From Bacteroidales bacterium (lineage in GTDB: Bacteria; Bacteroidota; Bacteroidia; Bacteroidales; P3): a stretch of 14,192 nucleotides of DNA. The position numbers and the translations under genes were made by a program. The notes below the pieces were generated by a model, which worked only from the letters and a program-made list of their open reading frames with translations, did no database searches and had not been told where the DNA came from. Each line of letters opens with the position of its first letter. Position 1 is the first letter of the stretch. The DNA lies in assembly GCA_017647065.1 (NCBI GenBank), contig JAGCLI010000099.1, forward strand, positions 1 through 14,192, in the 5' to 3' direction. This document shows positions 1 through 6,996 of this stretch, in pieces.

Positions 1-154
1 TATGTCAGCTATGACAGAAATGGCAAATTATCTTGAAAAAGCTGAATCTTTTGCTTCTAAATTAGAAAACGCTCAAGATGATATGTCATCTACACAATGG
101 GCTCGTTTCTTAAAGATTCAAGAAAAAATGGTTAAAGCAGCTTCAGGCTTATAA
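1..154 (+). CDS. 3' end of an unidentified helical protein gene (5' partial)
   Basis: The frame is open from the window edge to a TAA at 152-154, giving 50 readable codons from position 2. The peptide is charged and helical, with a MANYLEKAES segment and a stretch ending LKIQEKMVKAASGL. It has the look of the C-terminus of a small coiled-coil or helical secreted protein, but I do not recognise the family. An ATG happens to sit at 2-4, and since the frame is open at the edge it is probably internal. The next gene begins 23 bases downstream with no visible terminator, so the two may be co-transcribed. Confidence 0.6.
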   Translation, partial: MSAMTEMANYLEKAESFASKLENAQDDMSSTQWARFLKIQEKMVKAASGL

Positions 155-177
155 TTTAAACATAAAAAAATAAAACT

Positions 178-495
178 ATGGAACAAAATAATTTAAACAA
201 ACAAACAGCACCAAATTCAGTTGTTGCATTAGTATTAGGTATTGCATCTCTTGTTTTCGGATGCTTTTTTGTAGGATTAGCCTGTGGTATAGTTGGGCTA
301 ATATTTGCCAACAAAGGTTTAGCCCAATATAATGCAAATCCTAATCAATATAGTGGAAAAGGAATGCTTACTGCTGGTAAAATTACTTCAATAATAGGTA
401 TAATTATAGGCGGTTTGTATATCGTTTATTTCATTATTTGGGGATTGATATTAGGAAGTGCTTCCTTGGAAATCTTTGATTTATTAGATTTATAG
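178..495 (+). CDS. DUF4190-like ('CCC motif') small membrane protein
   Basis: This 105-residue protein has a short polar N-terminus (about residues 1-14) and two hydrophobic hairpin-like regions, roughly residues 15-45 and 66-95. They are joined by a polar stretch with YNANPNQYSGKG. The pattern of a first membrane segment rich in Gly and Cys (FGCFFVGLACGIVG), an 'A-KGL--Y--NP--Y' linker and a 'GK---IIGII-G' second segment is that of Bacteroidetes DUF4190-type proteins often named 'CCC motif membrane protein'. Its molecular role is unknown. It ends in TAG and is followed 6 bases later, in the same frame, by a DUF2752 gene. These two families are frequent neighbours in Bacteroidetes. Confidence 0.75.
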   Translation: MEQNNLNKQTAPNSVVALVLGIASLVFGCFFVGLACGIVGLIFANKGLAQYNANPNQYSGKGMLTAGKITSIIGIIIGGLYIVYFIIWGLILGSASLEIFDLLDL

Positions 496-501
496 CATTT
501 T

Positions 502-789
502 ATGAATATTCCAATGTTGCCTTGCATTTACAAACAACTATTTGGAATTAGTTGTCCTTTGTGTGGATTTCAGCGTTCTTTGGTTTGTTTATTGCAAGGC
601 GATATTTTGGGAAATCTAAAAATGTTTCCACCGTTCTTTTTTCTTGTTTTTACAATACTAATATCAATAATGTATTATATAAGAAAAAGGAATTTTAAGT
701 CTAAATTTATAAAAGGTTTGTGGGTAACATTGTTTGCATTTCTTATAGCAAACGCTATTTATCAAAATTTAATAATGTATAATAATTAA
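502..789 (+). CDS. DUF2752 family membrane protein
   Basis: The 95-residue product carries the DUF2752 signature near its N-terminus, C8-x(5)-LFGISCPLCGFQRSL, where the family usually has a 'TGi-CPgCG-tRa' motif. A 'GD----L---P' segment follows and then two hydrophobic helices, about residues 43-58 and 72-89. The Cys-x2-Cys pair could bind metal or form a disulfide, but the family function is unknown. The ATG at 502 is the natural start because it lies just before the conserved Cys-rich region. The gene ends at a TAA just upstream of a strong hairpin terminator and is convergent with the minus-strand unit that follows. Confidence 0.8.
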   Translation: MNIPMLPCIYKQLFGISCPLCGFQRSLVCLLQGDILGNLKMFPPFFFLVFTILISIMYYIRKRNFKSKFIKGLWVTLFAFLIANAIYQNLIMYNN

Positions 790-797
790 ACCAAATA

Positions 798-842
798 AAA
801 ACGCTCGTGAGTCTTGATTTTATTTTGACAAACGAGCGTTTT
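798..842. terminator. Bidirectional hairpin terminator between convergent genes
   Basis: An 11-base perfect inverted repeat (AAAACGCTCGT at 798-808 and ACGAGCGTTTT at 832-842) encloses a 23-base loop. On the plus strand the stem runs into a T-rich tract (839-850). On the minus strand it runs into the complement of the A-rich tract at 794-801. It lies between the stop codons of the DUF2752 gene (plus) and the small Cys-rich gene (minus), so it probably terminates both transcripts. Confidence 0.85.
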
Positions 843-861
843 ATTTTTTTGTTTCTTTGTT

Positions 862-1107
862 TTATTCTTCCAAAAGTTCTTTATTTACTTCCAAAGGTGA
901 GTATTTGTGATGTGAATCGCAATTATCTTTGAATACGTTTTGTTTTCCGCAAACGCAATTGCTTCTATCACCTGTGTAAGGGTCTACATTTGCACAACGG
1001 CGTTTGAATTCTCCGTTTTTTTTCAAAAACATCTTTATTCCTATTCCGCAAAAACTTAATGCTAATACTATTGCGGCTATTGCAAATATTACTAATACTG
1101 TTTTCAT
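862..1107 (-). CDS. Small single-pass membrane protein with a Cys/His-rich tail
   Basis: This 81-residue protein has one N-terminal hydrophobic helix (about residues 3-28, including C20), then KK and a soluble tail with C38, C51, C53, C63, H66 and H67. The spacing C-x12-C-x-C-x9-C-x2-H-H could suit a metal or Fe-S site, but that is inference. It resembles short Bacteroidetes proteins annotated only as 'membrane or secreted protein'. The gene starts 4 bases after the dtd stop and is the last gene of the rsgA-dtd unit, ending at the shared terminator. The upstream A-rich leader AACAAAGAATAAAAGA overlaps the end of dtd. Confidence 0.75.
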   Translation of the reverse strand: MKTVLVIFAIAAIVLALSFCGIGIKMFLKKNGEFKRRCANVDPYTGDRSNCVCGKQNVFKDNCDSHHKYSPLEVNKELLEE

Positions 1108-1111
1108 TCTT

Positions 1112-1564
1112 TTATTCTTTGTTTTTTGTGTCTATTATTATTGTTGTAGGGCCGTTGTTTATCATTTCTATTTGCATATCGGCTCCGAAAACTCCTGTTT
1201 TAACTTCTTTGCCAAAGGTTTGTTGCATTTTTTCTACGAATTTTTCGTACATAGGTTTTGCAAAATCGGGTTTTGATGCACGAATATATGTTGGGCGATT
1301 GCCTTTTTTGCAACTTGCGTGTAGGGTAAATTGACTTACAACCATTATTTCTCCTCCTATGTCTTCGACTGAAAGGTTCATAACTCCGTTTTCGTCATCG
1401 AATATTCTCATTTTGCAGATTTTTCCACTCAACCATTCTATGTCTTCTTCGTTGTCTATATCTTCTATGCCTAAAAGCACCATCAATCCTTCGTCTATGT
1501 GAGAATAAATCTTGTCTTCTATTCTTAGGTTGGCGTATTTTACTTTTTGTATTACTGCTCTCAT
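1112..1564 (-). CDS. dtd: D-aminoacyl-tRNA deacylase (D-Tyr-tRNA deacylase)
   Basis: Dtd hydrolyses D-amino acids (and glycine) mischarged on tRNA, acting in the cytoplasm as a homodimer. The 150-residue length and start MRAVIQKVKYA are typical of the family. The two hallmark active-site motifs are present: SQFTL at residues 77-81 and the cross-subunit Gly-Pro motif in NGPTT at 137-141 (more often NxGPVT). The GNRP motif at 88-91 also fits. The gene starts 4 bases after the rsgA stop on the same strand and is followed 4 bases later by the small Cys-rich membrane gene. Linkage of rsgA and dtd is common in Bacteroidetes. Confidence 0.97.
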   Translation of the reverse strand: MRAVIQKVKYANLRIEDKIYSHIDEGLMVLLGIEDIDNEEDIEWLSGKICKMRIFDDENGVMNLSVEDIGGEIMVVSQFTLHASCKKGNRPTYIRASKPDFAKPMYEKFVEKMQQTFGKEVKTGVFGADMQIEMINNGPTTIIIDTKNKE

Positions 1565-1568
1565 TTTT

Positions 1569-2510
1569 TTATCGTGTTTTCCATTCTTCTTGTTGTACTT
1601 CTTCTGTGTTTATTATGCTGATATAGTTGGCGTATCTTTCGGAAGAAATTTCGCCTTCTTCAACTGCTTGTTTTATTGCACAGCCTGGCTCGTGAATGTG
1701 TGTGCAATTATAGAATTTACATTCGGAAAGAAGATTTTTCATCTCTGGAAAATAGAGTGCAACTTCTTCTTTTTTGAAATCAACCATACCAAACGAGCGT
1801 ATTCCCGGCGTATCTATAATGTCGGCTCCAAAGTCTAAGTGATACATTTGTGCAAAAGTTGTGGTATGTTTTCCTTTTAGGTTGCTAAGTGATATTTCGG
1901 CTGTTTTTAAGTCTAAGCCTGGTTGAAGGGCGTTTACTAATGCACTTTTTCCTACGCCAGAATGTCCGGAAAGTAGGTTGATTTTTCCTTGCATTTGTGC
2001 TTTTAGGTTGTCTATTCCTTCTTTTGTGATAGCGGAAGTGTCAATACATTTGTAGCCTAATGGTTCGTAAATGCTTTTTAGATAGTTTGCGTATTCTTTT
2101 GTTTCTTCTTCGTAAAGGTCTATTTTGTTAAAAACAATTATGCAAGGGATTTCATAAGCATTGCAAGTGAGAAGAAATCTGTCTATAAAGCCTGTGCTTG
2201 TGCGAGGCAAGACACAAGTTATTATAAGTAAGGCTTGGTCAAGATTAGATGCGATTATGTGGGTTTGTTTTGAGAGTTTTGCCGATTTTCTTATGATATA
2301 GTTTTTGCGAGGCTCTATTTTGCAAATCAATCCTTGCGAGGTTTCGCTCTCAGGTATGTATTCTACTCTGTCTCCTACGGCAATAGGGTTTGTAGATTTG
2401 ATTCCACTGATTTTAAACTTCCCTTTTATGTAGCAATTTTCTTGATTTCCTTGCTCGTCTCTAACAATATAATTGCTCCCTGTTGTCTTTATTACAATGC
2501 CTTTTTTCAT
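1569..2510 (-). CDS. rsgA: Ribosome small-subunit-dependent GTPase RsgA (YjeQ)
   Basis: RsgA is a circularly permuted GTPase that checks late 30S ribosome maturation. The 313-residue protein has an N-terminal OB-fold region (about 1-70), then the permuted G motifs: NKID at 128-131 (G4), GHSGVGKS at 182-189 (G1), the KGKHTTT loop at 212-218 (G2) and DTPG at 233-236 (G3). A C-terminal zinc knuckle follows with C264, C269, H271 and C277 (C-x4-C-x-H-x5-C). All key residues are intact. It is the first gene of the minus-strand unit, divergent from lepA across 152 bases, with a TATCTTTG promoter-like box 24 bases upstream of its ATG. Confidence 0.98.
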   Translation of the reverse strand: MKKGIVIKTTGSNYIVRDEQGNQENCYIKGKFKISGIKSTNPIAVGDRVEYIPESETSQGLICKIEPRKNYIIRKSAKLSKQTHIIASNLDQALLIITCVLPRTSTGFIDRFLLTCNAYEIPCIIVFNKIDLYEEETKEYANYLKSIYEPLGYKCIDTSAITKEGIDNLKAQMQGKINLLSGHSGVGKSALVNALQPGLDLKTAEISLSNLKGKHTTTFAQMYHLDFGADIIDTPGIRSFGMVDFKKEEVALYFPEMKNLLSECKFYNCTHIHEPGCAIKQAVEEGEISSERYANYISIINTEEVQQEEWKTR

Positions 2511-2533
2511 TTAGTTTTTCTTGTTTTGAACGT

Positions 2534-2541
2534 CAAAGATA
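2534..2541 (-). promoter_or_regulatory. Candidate -7 box for rsgA
   Basis: Read on the minus strand, 2541-2534 is TATCTTTG, an exact match to the Bacteroidetes TAnnTTTG -7 element. It lies 24 bases upstream of the rsgA ATG, which would give a leader of roughly 15-18 bases. No good TTTG -33 box is present at the expected distance, so the call rests on one element. Confidence 0.45.
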
Positions 2542-2630
2542 ATTCATTTTTTTTAAAGCAGAATAATTTTTCTTTGATTTGTTATTTATTTAATTATGCT
2601 TTGTTTTTCGTTAAATTGCGTTTTTTTTTG

Positions 2631-2638
2631 TATTTTTG
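2631..2638 (+). promoter_or_regulatory. Candidate -7 box for lepA and the operon behind it
   Basis: TATTTTTG matches the Bacteroidetes TAnnTTTG element and is followed by C, as is common. A partial -33 match (TTCG at 2607-2610) sits at the expected centre-to-centre distance of 26 bases. Transcription would start near 2643-2646, giving a leader under 20 bases. It faces away from the rsgA box, so the 152-base gap holds two divergent promoters. Confidence 0.45.
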
Positions 2639-2645
2639 CCAAGAT

Positions 2646-2661
2646 GTGTAATAGTGTAATA
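2646..2661 (+). repeat. Perfect 8-base tandem duplication abutting the lepA start
   Basis: GTGTAATA occurs twice in tandem (2646-2653 and 2654-2661), and the lepA ATG begins at 2663. It fills nearly the whole predicted leader between the candidate promoter and the start codon. It may be a chance duplication or may influence translation initiation. Confidence 0.7.
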
Positions 2662-2662
2662 G

Positions 2663-4450
2663 ATGAAAAATATTAGAAATTTTTGTATAATAGCTCATAT
2701 TGACCACGGTAAAAGTACATTGGCAGATAGATTGTTAGAGTTTACAAACACTATCTCGCAAAGGGATATGGAAGCTCAGGTATTGGACGATATGGATTTG
2801 GAGAAAGAGAGGGGAATTACTATAAAAAGCCATGCTATTCAAATGAATTATAGGTTTGAAGGTGAAGATTATGTGCTTAATTTGATAGATACTCCGGGCC
2901 ACGTTGACTTATCTTATGAGGTTTCTCGTTCAATCGCTGCTTGCGAAGGTGCTTTGCTTATTGTAGATGCTACTCAGGGAATACAAGCTCAAACAATTTC
3001 AAACCTTTATCAAGCAATAGATAATGATTTGGAAATAATTCCTATTCTAAACAAAATGGATTTGCCTGCTGCAATGCCAGAAGAGGTAACGGATCAAATA
3101 GTTGATTTGATTGGTTGTAAGCCTGAGGATATTATTCCTGCAAGTGGTAAGACAGGAATGGGAATAGAAACTATTTTGGAAAGAATTATTAAAACGATTC
3201 CTGCACCAAAGGGAGATCCAGAGGCTCCTTTGCAAGCTTTAATCTTTGACTCTGTTTTCAATTCTTTTAGAGGAATTATCTCTTATTTTAGAATAATGAA
3301 CGGAAGTATTAAGAAAGGAGAAAAGGTTAAGTTTGTAAACACAGGAAAAGAATATATTGCAGATGAAATAGGTGTTTTAGGCTTAAAATTGATACCAAGA
3401 CAAACTCTTTCTTGTGGAGATGTTGGTTATATTATTTCGGGAATTAAAACTTCTTCCGAAGTAAAGGTTGGAGATACTATCACTTCTGTTTTGAATCCTT
3501 GCGAAAAAGCAATTGAAGGTTTTGAAAATGTTAAACCAATGGTCTTTGCGGGAATTTATCCTGTGGATTCAGATGATTATGAAGAGTTAAGAGCTTGCAT
3601 TGAAAAGCTTCAGCTCAACGATGCTTCGCTTACTTTTGAACCTGAAAGCTCTTTGGCCTTAGGATTTGGTTTCCGTTGTGGTTTCTTAGGACTTTTGCAC
3701 ATGGAAATTATACAAGAGCGTTTGACAAGAGAGTTTAATATGGACGTTATTACTACTGTGCCAAACGTAAACTATAAAGTTTATACAACAAAAGGTGAAG
3801 TGATTGATGTTTACAATCCTTCTGGTTTGCCAGAGCCTAATTACATAGATTATATTGAAGAACCTTATATACATGCCTCTATTATAACAAAGACAGAGTT
3901 TATTGGACCGGTTATGACTCTTTGTATAGATAAGCGAGGCATACTAAAAAATCAACATTATATTTCAACCGATAGAGTGGAAATAACATTTGAATTGCCT
4001 CTCGGTGAAGTTGTGTTTGATTTTTATGATAAATTGAAATCTATATCAAAAGGTTATGCTTCTTTTGACTATCACCCTTGTGGATTTCAACGTTCAAAAT
4101 TGGTGAAATTAGAGATTCTTCTCAATGGTGATGGAGTTGATGCTCTTTCTACTTTGACTCACTTTGATAATGCTTATCCTTTGGGACGTAGAATGTGTGA
4201 AAAATTAAAAGAACTCATACCAAGACAACAATTTGATATAGCTGTGCAAGCAGCAATAGGTTCAAAAATTATCGCAAGAGAAACAGTAAAAGCGGTAAGA
4301 AAAGACGTAACTGCAAAATGTTATGGAGGAGATATTTCTCGTAAAAGAAAATTGTTAGAAAAACAAAAAGAAGGAAAGAAGAGAATGCGTCAAGTAGGAA
4401 ATGTTGAAGTTCCTCAATCGGCATTCCTTGCAGTTTTAAAACTTGATTAA
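2663..4450 (+). CDS. lepA: Elongation factor 4 / translation GTPase LepA
   Basis: LepA is a ribosome-associated GTPase related to EF-G, implicated in elongation stress and 30S biogenesis. The 595-residue length is normal for the family. G motifs are intact: AHIDHGKST at 11-19 (G1), DTPGH at 76-80 (G3) and NKMD at 130-133 (G4). The C-terminal LepA-specific domain is present, including the basic stretch [18 protein letters not shown] and the closing [13 protein letters not shown]. The start is set by the [20 protein letters not shown]-terminus. It heads a long same-strand run; the next gene starts 18 bases after its TAA with no terminator. Confidence 0.99.
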   Translation: MKNIRNFCIIAHIDHGKSTLADRLLEFTNTISQRDMEAQVLDDMDLEKERGITIKSHAIQMNYRFEGEDYVLNLIDTPGHVDLSYEVSRSIAACEGALLIVDATQGIQAQTISNLYQAIDNDLEIIPILNKMDLPAAMPEEVTDQIVDLIGCKPEDIIPASGKTGMGIETILERIIKTIPAPKGDPEAPLQALIFDSVFNSFRGIISYFRIMNGSIKKGEKVKFVNTGKEYIADEIGVLGLKLIPRQTLSCGDVGYIISGIKTSSEVKVGDTITSVLNPCEKAIEGFENVKPMVFAGIYPVDSDDYEELRACIEKLQLNDASLTFEPESSLALGFGFRCGFLGLLHMEIIQERLTREFNMDVITTVPNVNYKVYTTKGEVIDVYNPSGLPEPNYIDYIEEPYIHASIITKTEFIGPVMTLCIDKRGILKNQHYISTDRVEITFELPLGEVVFDFYDKLKSISKGYASFDYHPCGFQRSKLVKLEILLNGDGVDALSTLTHFDNAYPLGRRMCEKLKELIPRQQFDIAVQAAIGSKIIARETVKAVRKDVTAKCYGGDISRKRKLLEKQKEGKKRMRQVGNVEVPQSAFLAVLKLD

Positions 4451-4468
4451 AAAATAAAAAAAAGAGAT

Positions 4469-5017
4469 ATGTCAGAATTATTAGTATTTATCTTAATTAT
4501 TGTTGCTTTAGTTGTTATACTTATAGTATTTCTTTATCAAAACAACTCAACAGTTAAGACTTTTGTAGAAAATGAACAAAAGAAAACAATTCTTGAAATA
4601 CAAAAAATTCAAGAAAGCGAAGTAAGAAAAGTAGTTACTCCTATACAATTACAAGCATACGAACGTTTGGTGTTGTTTTTGGAAAGAATGACTCCTAATA
4701 ATTTAGTGTTAAGATGTTTTCAAGCAGGAATGACAACTCAGCTCTTGAAAGACGTAATGATTCAAAACATCAGAGATGAATTTGAACACAATCTATCGCA
4801 ACAACTCTATATTTCAGAGCAAGCATGGGTTTATATAAAAAACGCAAAAGAAGATATGATTAACACAATCAACTCTATACAACCAAAAAGCAAAGAAGAG
4901 CAATTAACTCCTACTGCTTTTGCGGGTGCTTTGTTTGAATTGTTGGCAGGAAAAGAAAGTCAAATAGAATTAGCACAAGACTTCTTGAAAAAAGAGATAC
5001 AACAAAGATTTCAATAG
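4469..5017 (+). CDS. DUF7935-like conserved Bacteroidetes membrane-anchored protein
   Basis: The 182-residue protein has an N-terminal membrane helix (about residues 3-23) followed by a long helical soluble region. Segments reading QAYERLVLFLERM and EFEHNLSQQLYIS are typical of a Bacteroidetes-wide family of unknown function (DUF7935, recalled from motif similarity). Topology suggests a cytoplasmic coiled-coil-like body anchored in the inner membrane. It lies 18 bases after lepA. Its TAG stop is directly followed, with no gap, by the ATG of the DRTGG gene in the same frame. No catalytic motif is visible. Confidence 0.75.
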   Translation: MSELLVFILIIVALVVILIVFLYQNNSTVKTFVENEQKKTILEIQKIQESEVRKVVTPIQLQAYERLVLFLERMTPNNLVLRCFQAGMTTQLLKDVMIQNIRDEFEHNLSQQLYISEQAWVYIKNAKEDMINTINSIQPKSKEEQLTPTAFAGALFELLAGKESQIELAQDFLKKEIQQRFQ

Positions 5018-5371
5018 ATGAAGTTAAAGGAGGTAATAGCGACTTTAAACCTTAATGTCTTTACTTGCAAACAATATTTAGAAAAAGAAGTTGAGGGAGG
5101 TTATGTTTCCGATTTGTTAAGCGATGTTTTAGGAAATGCAAAGGCAGATCAAATTTGGATAACCTTACAAACCCACAAAAATATAGTTGCAATTGCACAT
5201 TTAAAAGGCTTATCGGCTGTTGTTTTAGTTAAGGGACTTGTGCCAAATCAAGACACAATACAAAAAGCCGAAGAAGAAAAAATAGTTCTCTTAGGTTCAG
5301 AAAAACAAACCTTTGATTTAGTTGGAGAAATGACTGTTTTATTTTCTCAAAACAAAGAAAAAATTTCCTAA
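5018..5371 (+). CDS. DRTGG-domain protein (hydrogenase-cluster type)
   Basis: The 117-residue protein is a single small domain. The block GGYVSDLLSDVLGNA (residues 27-41), then IWITLQTHKNIVAIAHLKGL (47-66), matches the stand-alone DRTGG proteins that I recall beside NADH-dependent [FeFe]-hydrogenase (Hnd/Hym-type) genes in Clostridia, Thermotogae and Bacteroidales. DRTGG domains are regulatory or ligand-binding rather than clearly catalytic, and the ligand is not known to me. The gene abuts the previous TAG (TAGATG) and is followed 11 bases later by its usual partner, a HATPase protein. Its last codons and the following leader contain a 21-base-spaced repeat of AAAACAAAGAA. Confidence 0.8.
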   Translation: MKLKEVIATLNLNVFTCKQYLEKEVEGGYVSDLLSDVLGNAKADQIWITLQTHKNIVAIAHLKGLSAVVLVKGLVPNQDTIQKAEEEKIVLLGSEKQTFDLVGEMTVLFSQNKEKIS

Positions 5372-5382
5372 AACAAAGAATA

Positions 5383-5931
5383 ATGAAAACCCTTTCTTTG
5401 CATCTTTTTGAGATAGTTTCAAATTCTGTTTTTTATGGAGCGAATAACATTGAAATAATAGTAAGAGACAGCAAGAAAGAAAACATTTATTCTTTTGAGG
5501 TAAAGGACGATGGTTGTGGAATAAAGAAAGAAGATATTGAAAAGGTAACAGATGCGTTTTTTACAAGTCGTTCCTCTCGCAAAGTTGGATTAGGCTTAGC
5601 TCTTACAAAGATGAAAGCCGAGCAATGTGGAGGAAATTTAGAAATAGAAAGCATTTACGGAAAGGGATCAAAGGTTAAGTTTTGGTTTGCTCACAATAAT
5701 ATTGACCGTCCGCCATTAGGAGAAATTGAAGAAGTAATTGTTTTGACTGCAACAATGAAAGAAAACATAAACTTAAACTACAAACACACCACCGATAAAG
5801 GAGAATATTTTTTTGATACAAAACAAATCAGAAAAATATTGGAAGCAGTGGAGATAAACAATATTAAAATTATCAAAGCTCTTAAAGAAATGATAAAAAC
5901 AAACTTAGAAGAAATTTTAGTAAACGAATAA
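5383..5931 (+). CDS. HATPase_c ATP-binding protein (GHKL fold, hydrogenase-cluster type)
   Basis: The 182-residue protein has a GHKL ATP-binding domain: N-box E10-x3-N14 in HLFEIVSNSV, G1 box DDGCG at 42-46, FFTSRSSRKVGLGLAL at 59-74 containing the G2 box, and a final GKGS at 93-96. There is no His phospho-acceptor domain and no sensor, so it is not a complete histidine kinase. The pattern 'FFT-R--RKVGLGL' followed by NIDRPPLG (106-113) and a C-terminal helical tail is distinctive of a small family found with DRTGG proteins in [FeFe]-hydrogenase loci. Here it directly follows the DRTGG gene, but the hydrogenase genes are absent. Whether it acts as an anti-sigma-like kinase or an ATP switch is inference. 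Confidence 0.82.
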   Translation: MKTLSLHLFEIVSNSVFYGANNIEIIVRDSKKENIYSFEVKDDGCGIKKEDIEKVTDAFFTSRSSRKVGLGLALTKMKAEQCGGNLEIESIYGKGSKVKFWFAHNNIDRPPLGEIEEVIVLTATMKENINLNYKHTTDKGEYFFDTKQIRKILEAVEINNIKIIKALKEMIKTNLEEILVNE

Positions 5932-5944
5932 AAAATATAAAACA

Positions 5945-6391
5945 ATGACATTAGAAGAAAAAATAAACGCTGACATCAAAGCCTCAATGTTAGCTAAAGA
6001 TAAAAGAAAATTAGAAGCATTGCGTGCAGTGAAATCAGCACTTTTATTATTAAAAACCAATGGTACAGGTAAGGAAATAACTCAGGAAGATGAGATTGCT
6101 CTTTTGCAACGCTTGGTAAAACAAAGAAAAGAATCAGCATCGCTTTACAAAGAACAAGGAAGAGAAGACCTTTACGAAGAAGAATTTTTCCAACAAGGAG
6201 TAATAGAAGCTTATCTTCCAGAACAATTAAGCGAAGAAGAAGTAACAGAAACCTTAAAGCAAATAATCTCAGAGGTTCAAGCTACTTCAATGAAAGATAT
6301 GGGCAAAGTAATGGGACAAGCTCAAAAAACATTTGCAGGAAGAGCAGACAATAAACTTGTATCTACATTAGTAAAACAACTTTTATCATAA
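5945..6391 (+). CDS. GatB/YqeY domain protein
   Basis: The 148-residue protein matches the YqeY family: the N-terminal helix MTLEEKINADIKASMLAKDK, then LEALRAVKSALL, the central LLQRLVKQRKESASLYKEQGR and EAYLPEQLSEEE, and a C-terminal region with MKDMGKVMGQ. The domain is related to the tRNA-binding tail of the GatB amidotransferase subunit, and stand-alone members have been suggested to bind tRNA, but a reaction is not established. Length is normal (about 148-150). It lies 13 bases after the HATPase gene and 2 bases before the DUF4292 lipoprotein gene. Confidence 0.93.
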   Translation: MTLEEKINADIKASMLAKDKRKLEALRAVKSALLLLKTNGTGKEITQEDEIALLQRLVKQRKESASLYKEQGREDLYEEEFFQQGVIEAYLPEQLSEEEVTETLKQIISEVQATSMKDMGKVMGQAQKTFAGRADNKLVSTLVKQLLS

Positions 6392-6393
6392 AA

Positions 6394-6993
6394 ATGTATT
6401 ATAAAATCATAAGATATTCTATTGTAATTCTGATTATGGTTTTCGTTTCTTCATGTTCTGTGAACAAGAAAAGTATTACACAACAAGAAACAACGCAACA
6501 AAAAGAGGAAACAAAGTATGAAACCTTTACTTCAAAATATAAAGGAAATTACAACGGAATACCTTTCAAAATTCAAGTAAGAGCTGCTCACGATAGTGTG
6601 ATTTGGTGTAGTGTTTCCGCTCTTTCAATGGAAGCAGGTCGGATGTTAATAACAAACGACAGTGTTTTTGTAATGGATAAAATTAACAAAGAAGTCTATA
6701 AAAAAGGGAAGGATTTTCTAACCACTCATTTAAAAGAAGATTTAAGTAATTCTACCTTAGAGAATATGATTATAGATACTCTACCATTAGAAAAACAACT
6801 CTTTCTCAAAACAAAACCTACCATAGACTTAATAATAAAAAAATCAATTGACGAAAACTCTACTCAAAACTATAACATAAAACTTTCAATAGACAAATCA
6901 AAATACCAACTCAATGTTTTACAAGAATCAATAGAGTATAATAAAACACAGCAATACCCCTTTAATATTCCATCTTCATATAAAATTAAATAG
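6394..6993 (+). CDS. DUF4292 lipoprotein
   Basis: The 199-residue product begins with a lipoprotein signal: MYYK, a hydrophobic stretch, and lipobox V18-S19-S20-C21, so it should be lipid-anchored after processing at C21. The mature part has a Ser/Gln/Glu-rich linker and then a region resembling DUF4292, with 'HDSVIWCSVSAL', 'EAGRMLITNDSVFVMDKINKEVY' and a beta-rich body reminiscent of LolA/LppX-type folds. At 199 residues it is somewhat shorter than many family members, which I recall as nearer 230-260. It starts 2 bases after the YqeY-like gene. It ends in TAG, with the ABC-F ATG three bases later in the same frame. Confidence 0.8.
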   Translation: MYYKIIRYSIVILIMVFVSSCSVNKKSITQQETTQQKEETKYETFTSKYKGNYNGIPFKIQVRAAHDSVIWCSVSALSMEAGRMLITNDSVFVMDKINKEVYKKGKDFLTTHLKEDLSNSTLENMIIDTLPLEKQLFLKTKPTIDLIIKKSIDENSTQNYNIKLSIDKSKYQLNVLQESIEYNKTQQYPFNIPSSYKIK

Positions 6994-6996
6994 AAA

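Noticed and set aside
829..1800. Shared 11-mer CAAACGAGCGT in the terminator (829-839) and inside rsgA (1790-1800), as an uptake-type sequence
   Set aside because: Only two copies were found. One is part of a terminator stem and the other is explained by rsgA coding (Arg-Ser-Phe-Gly).
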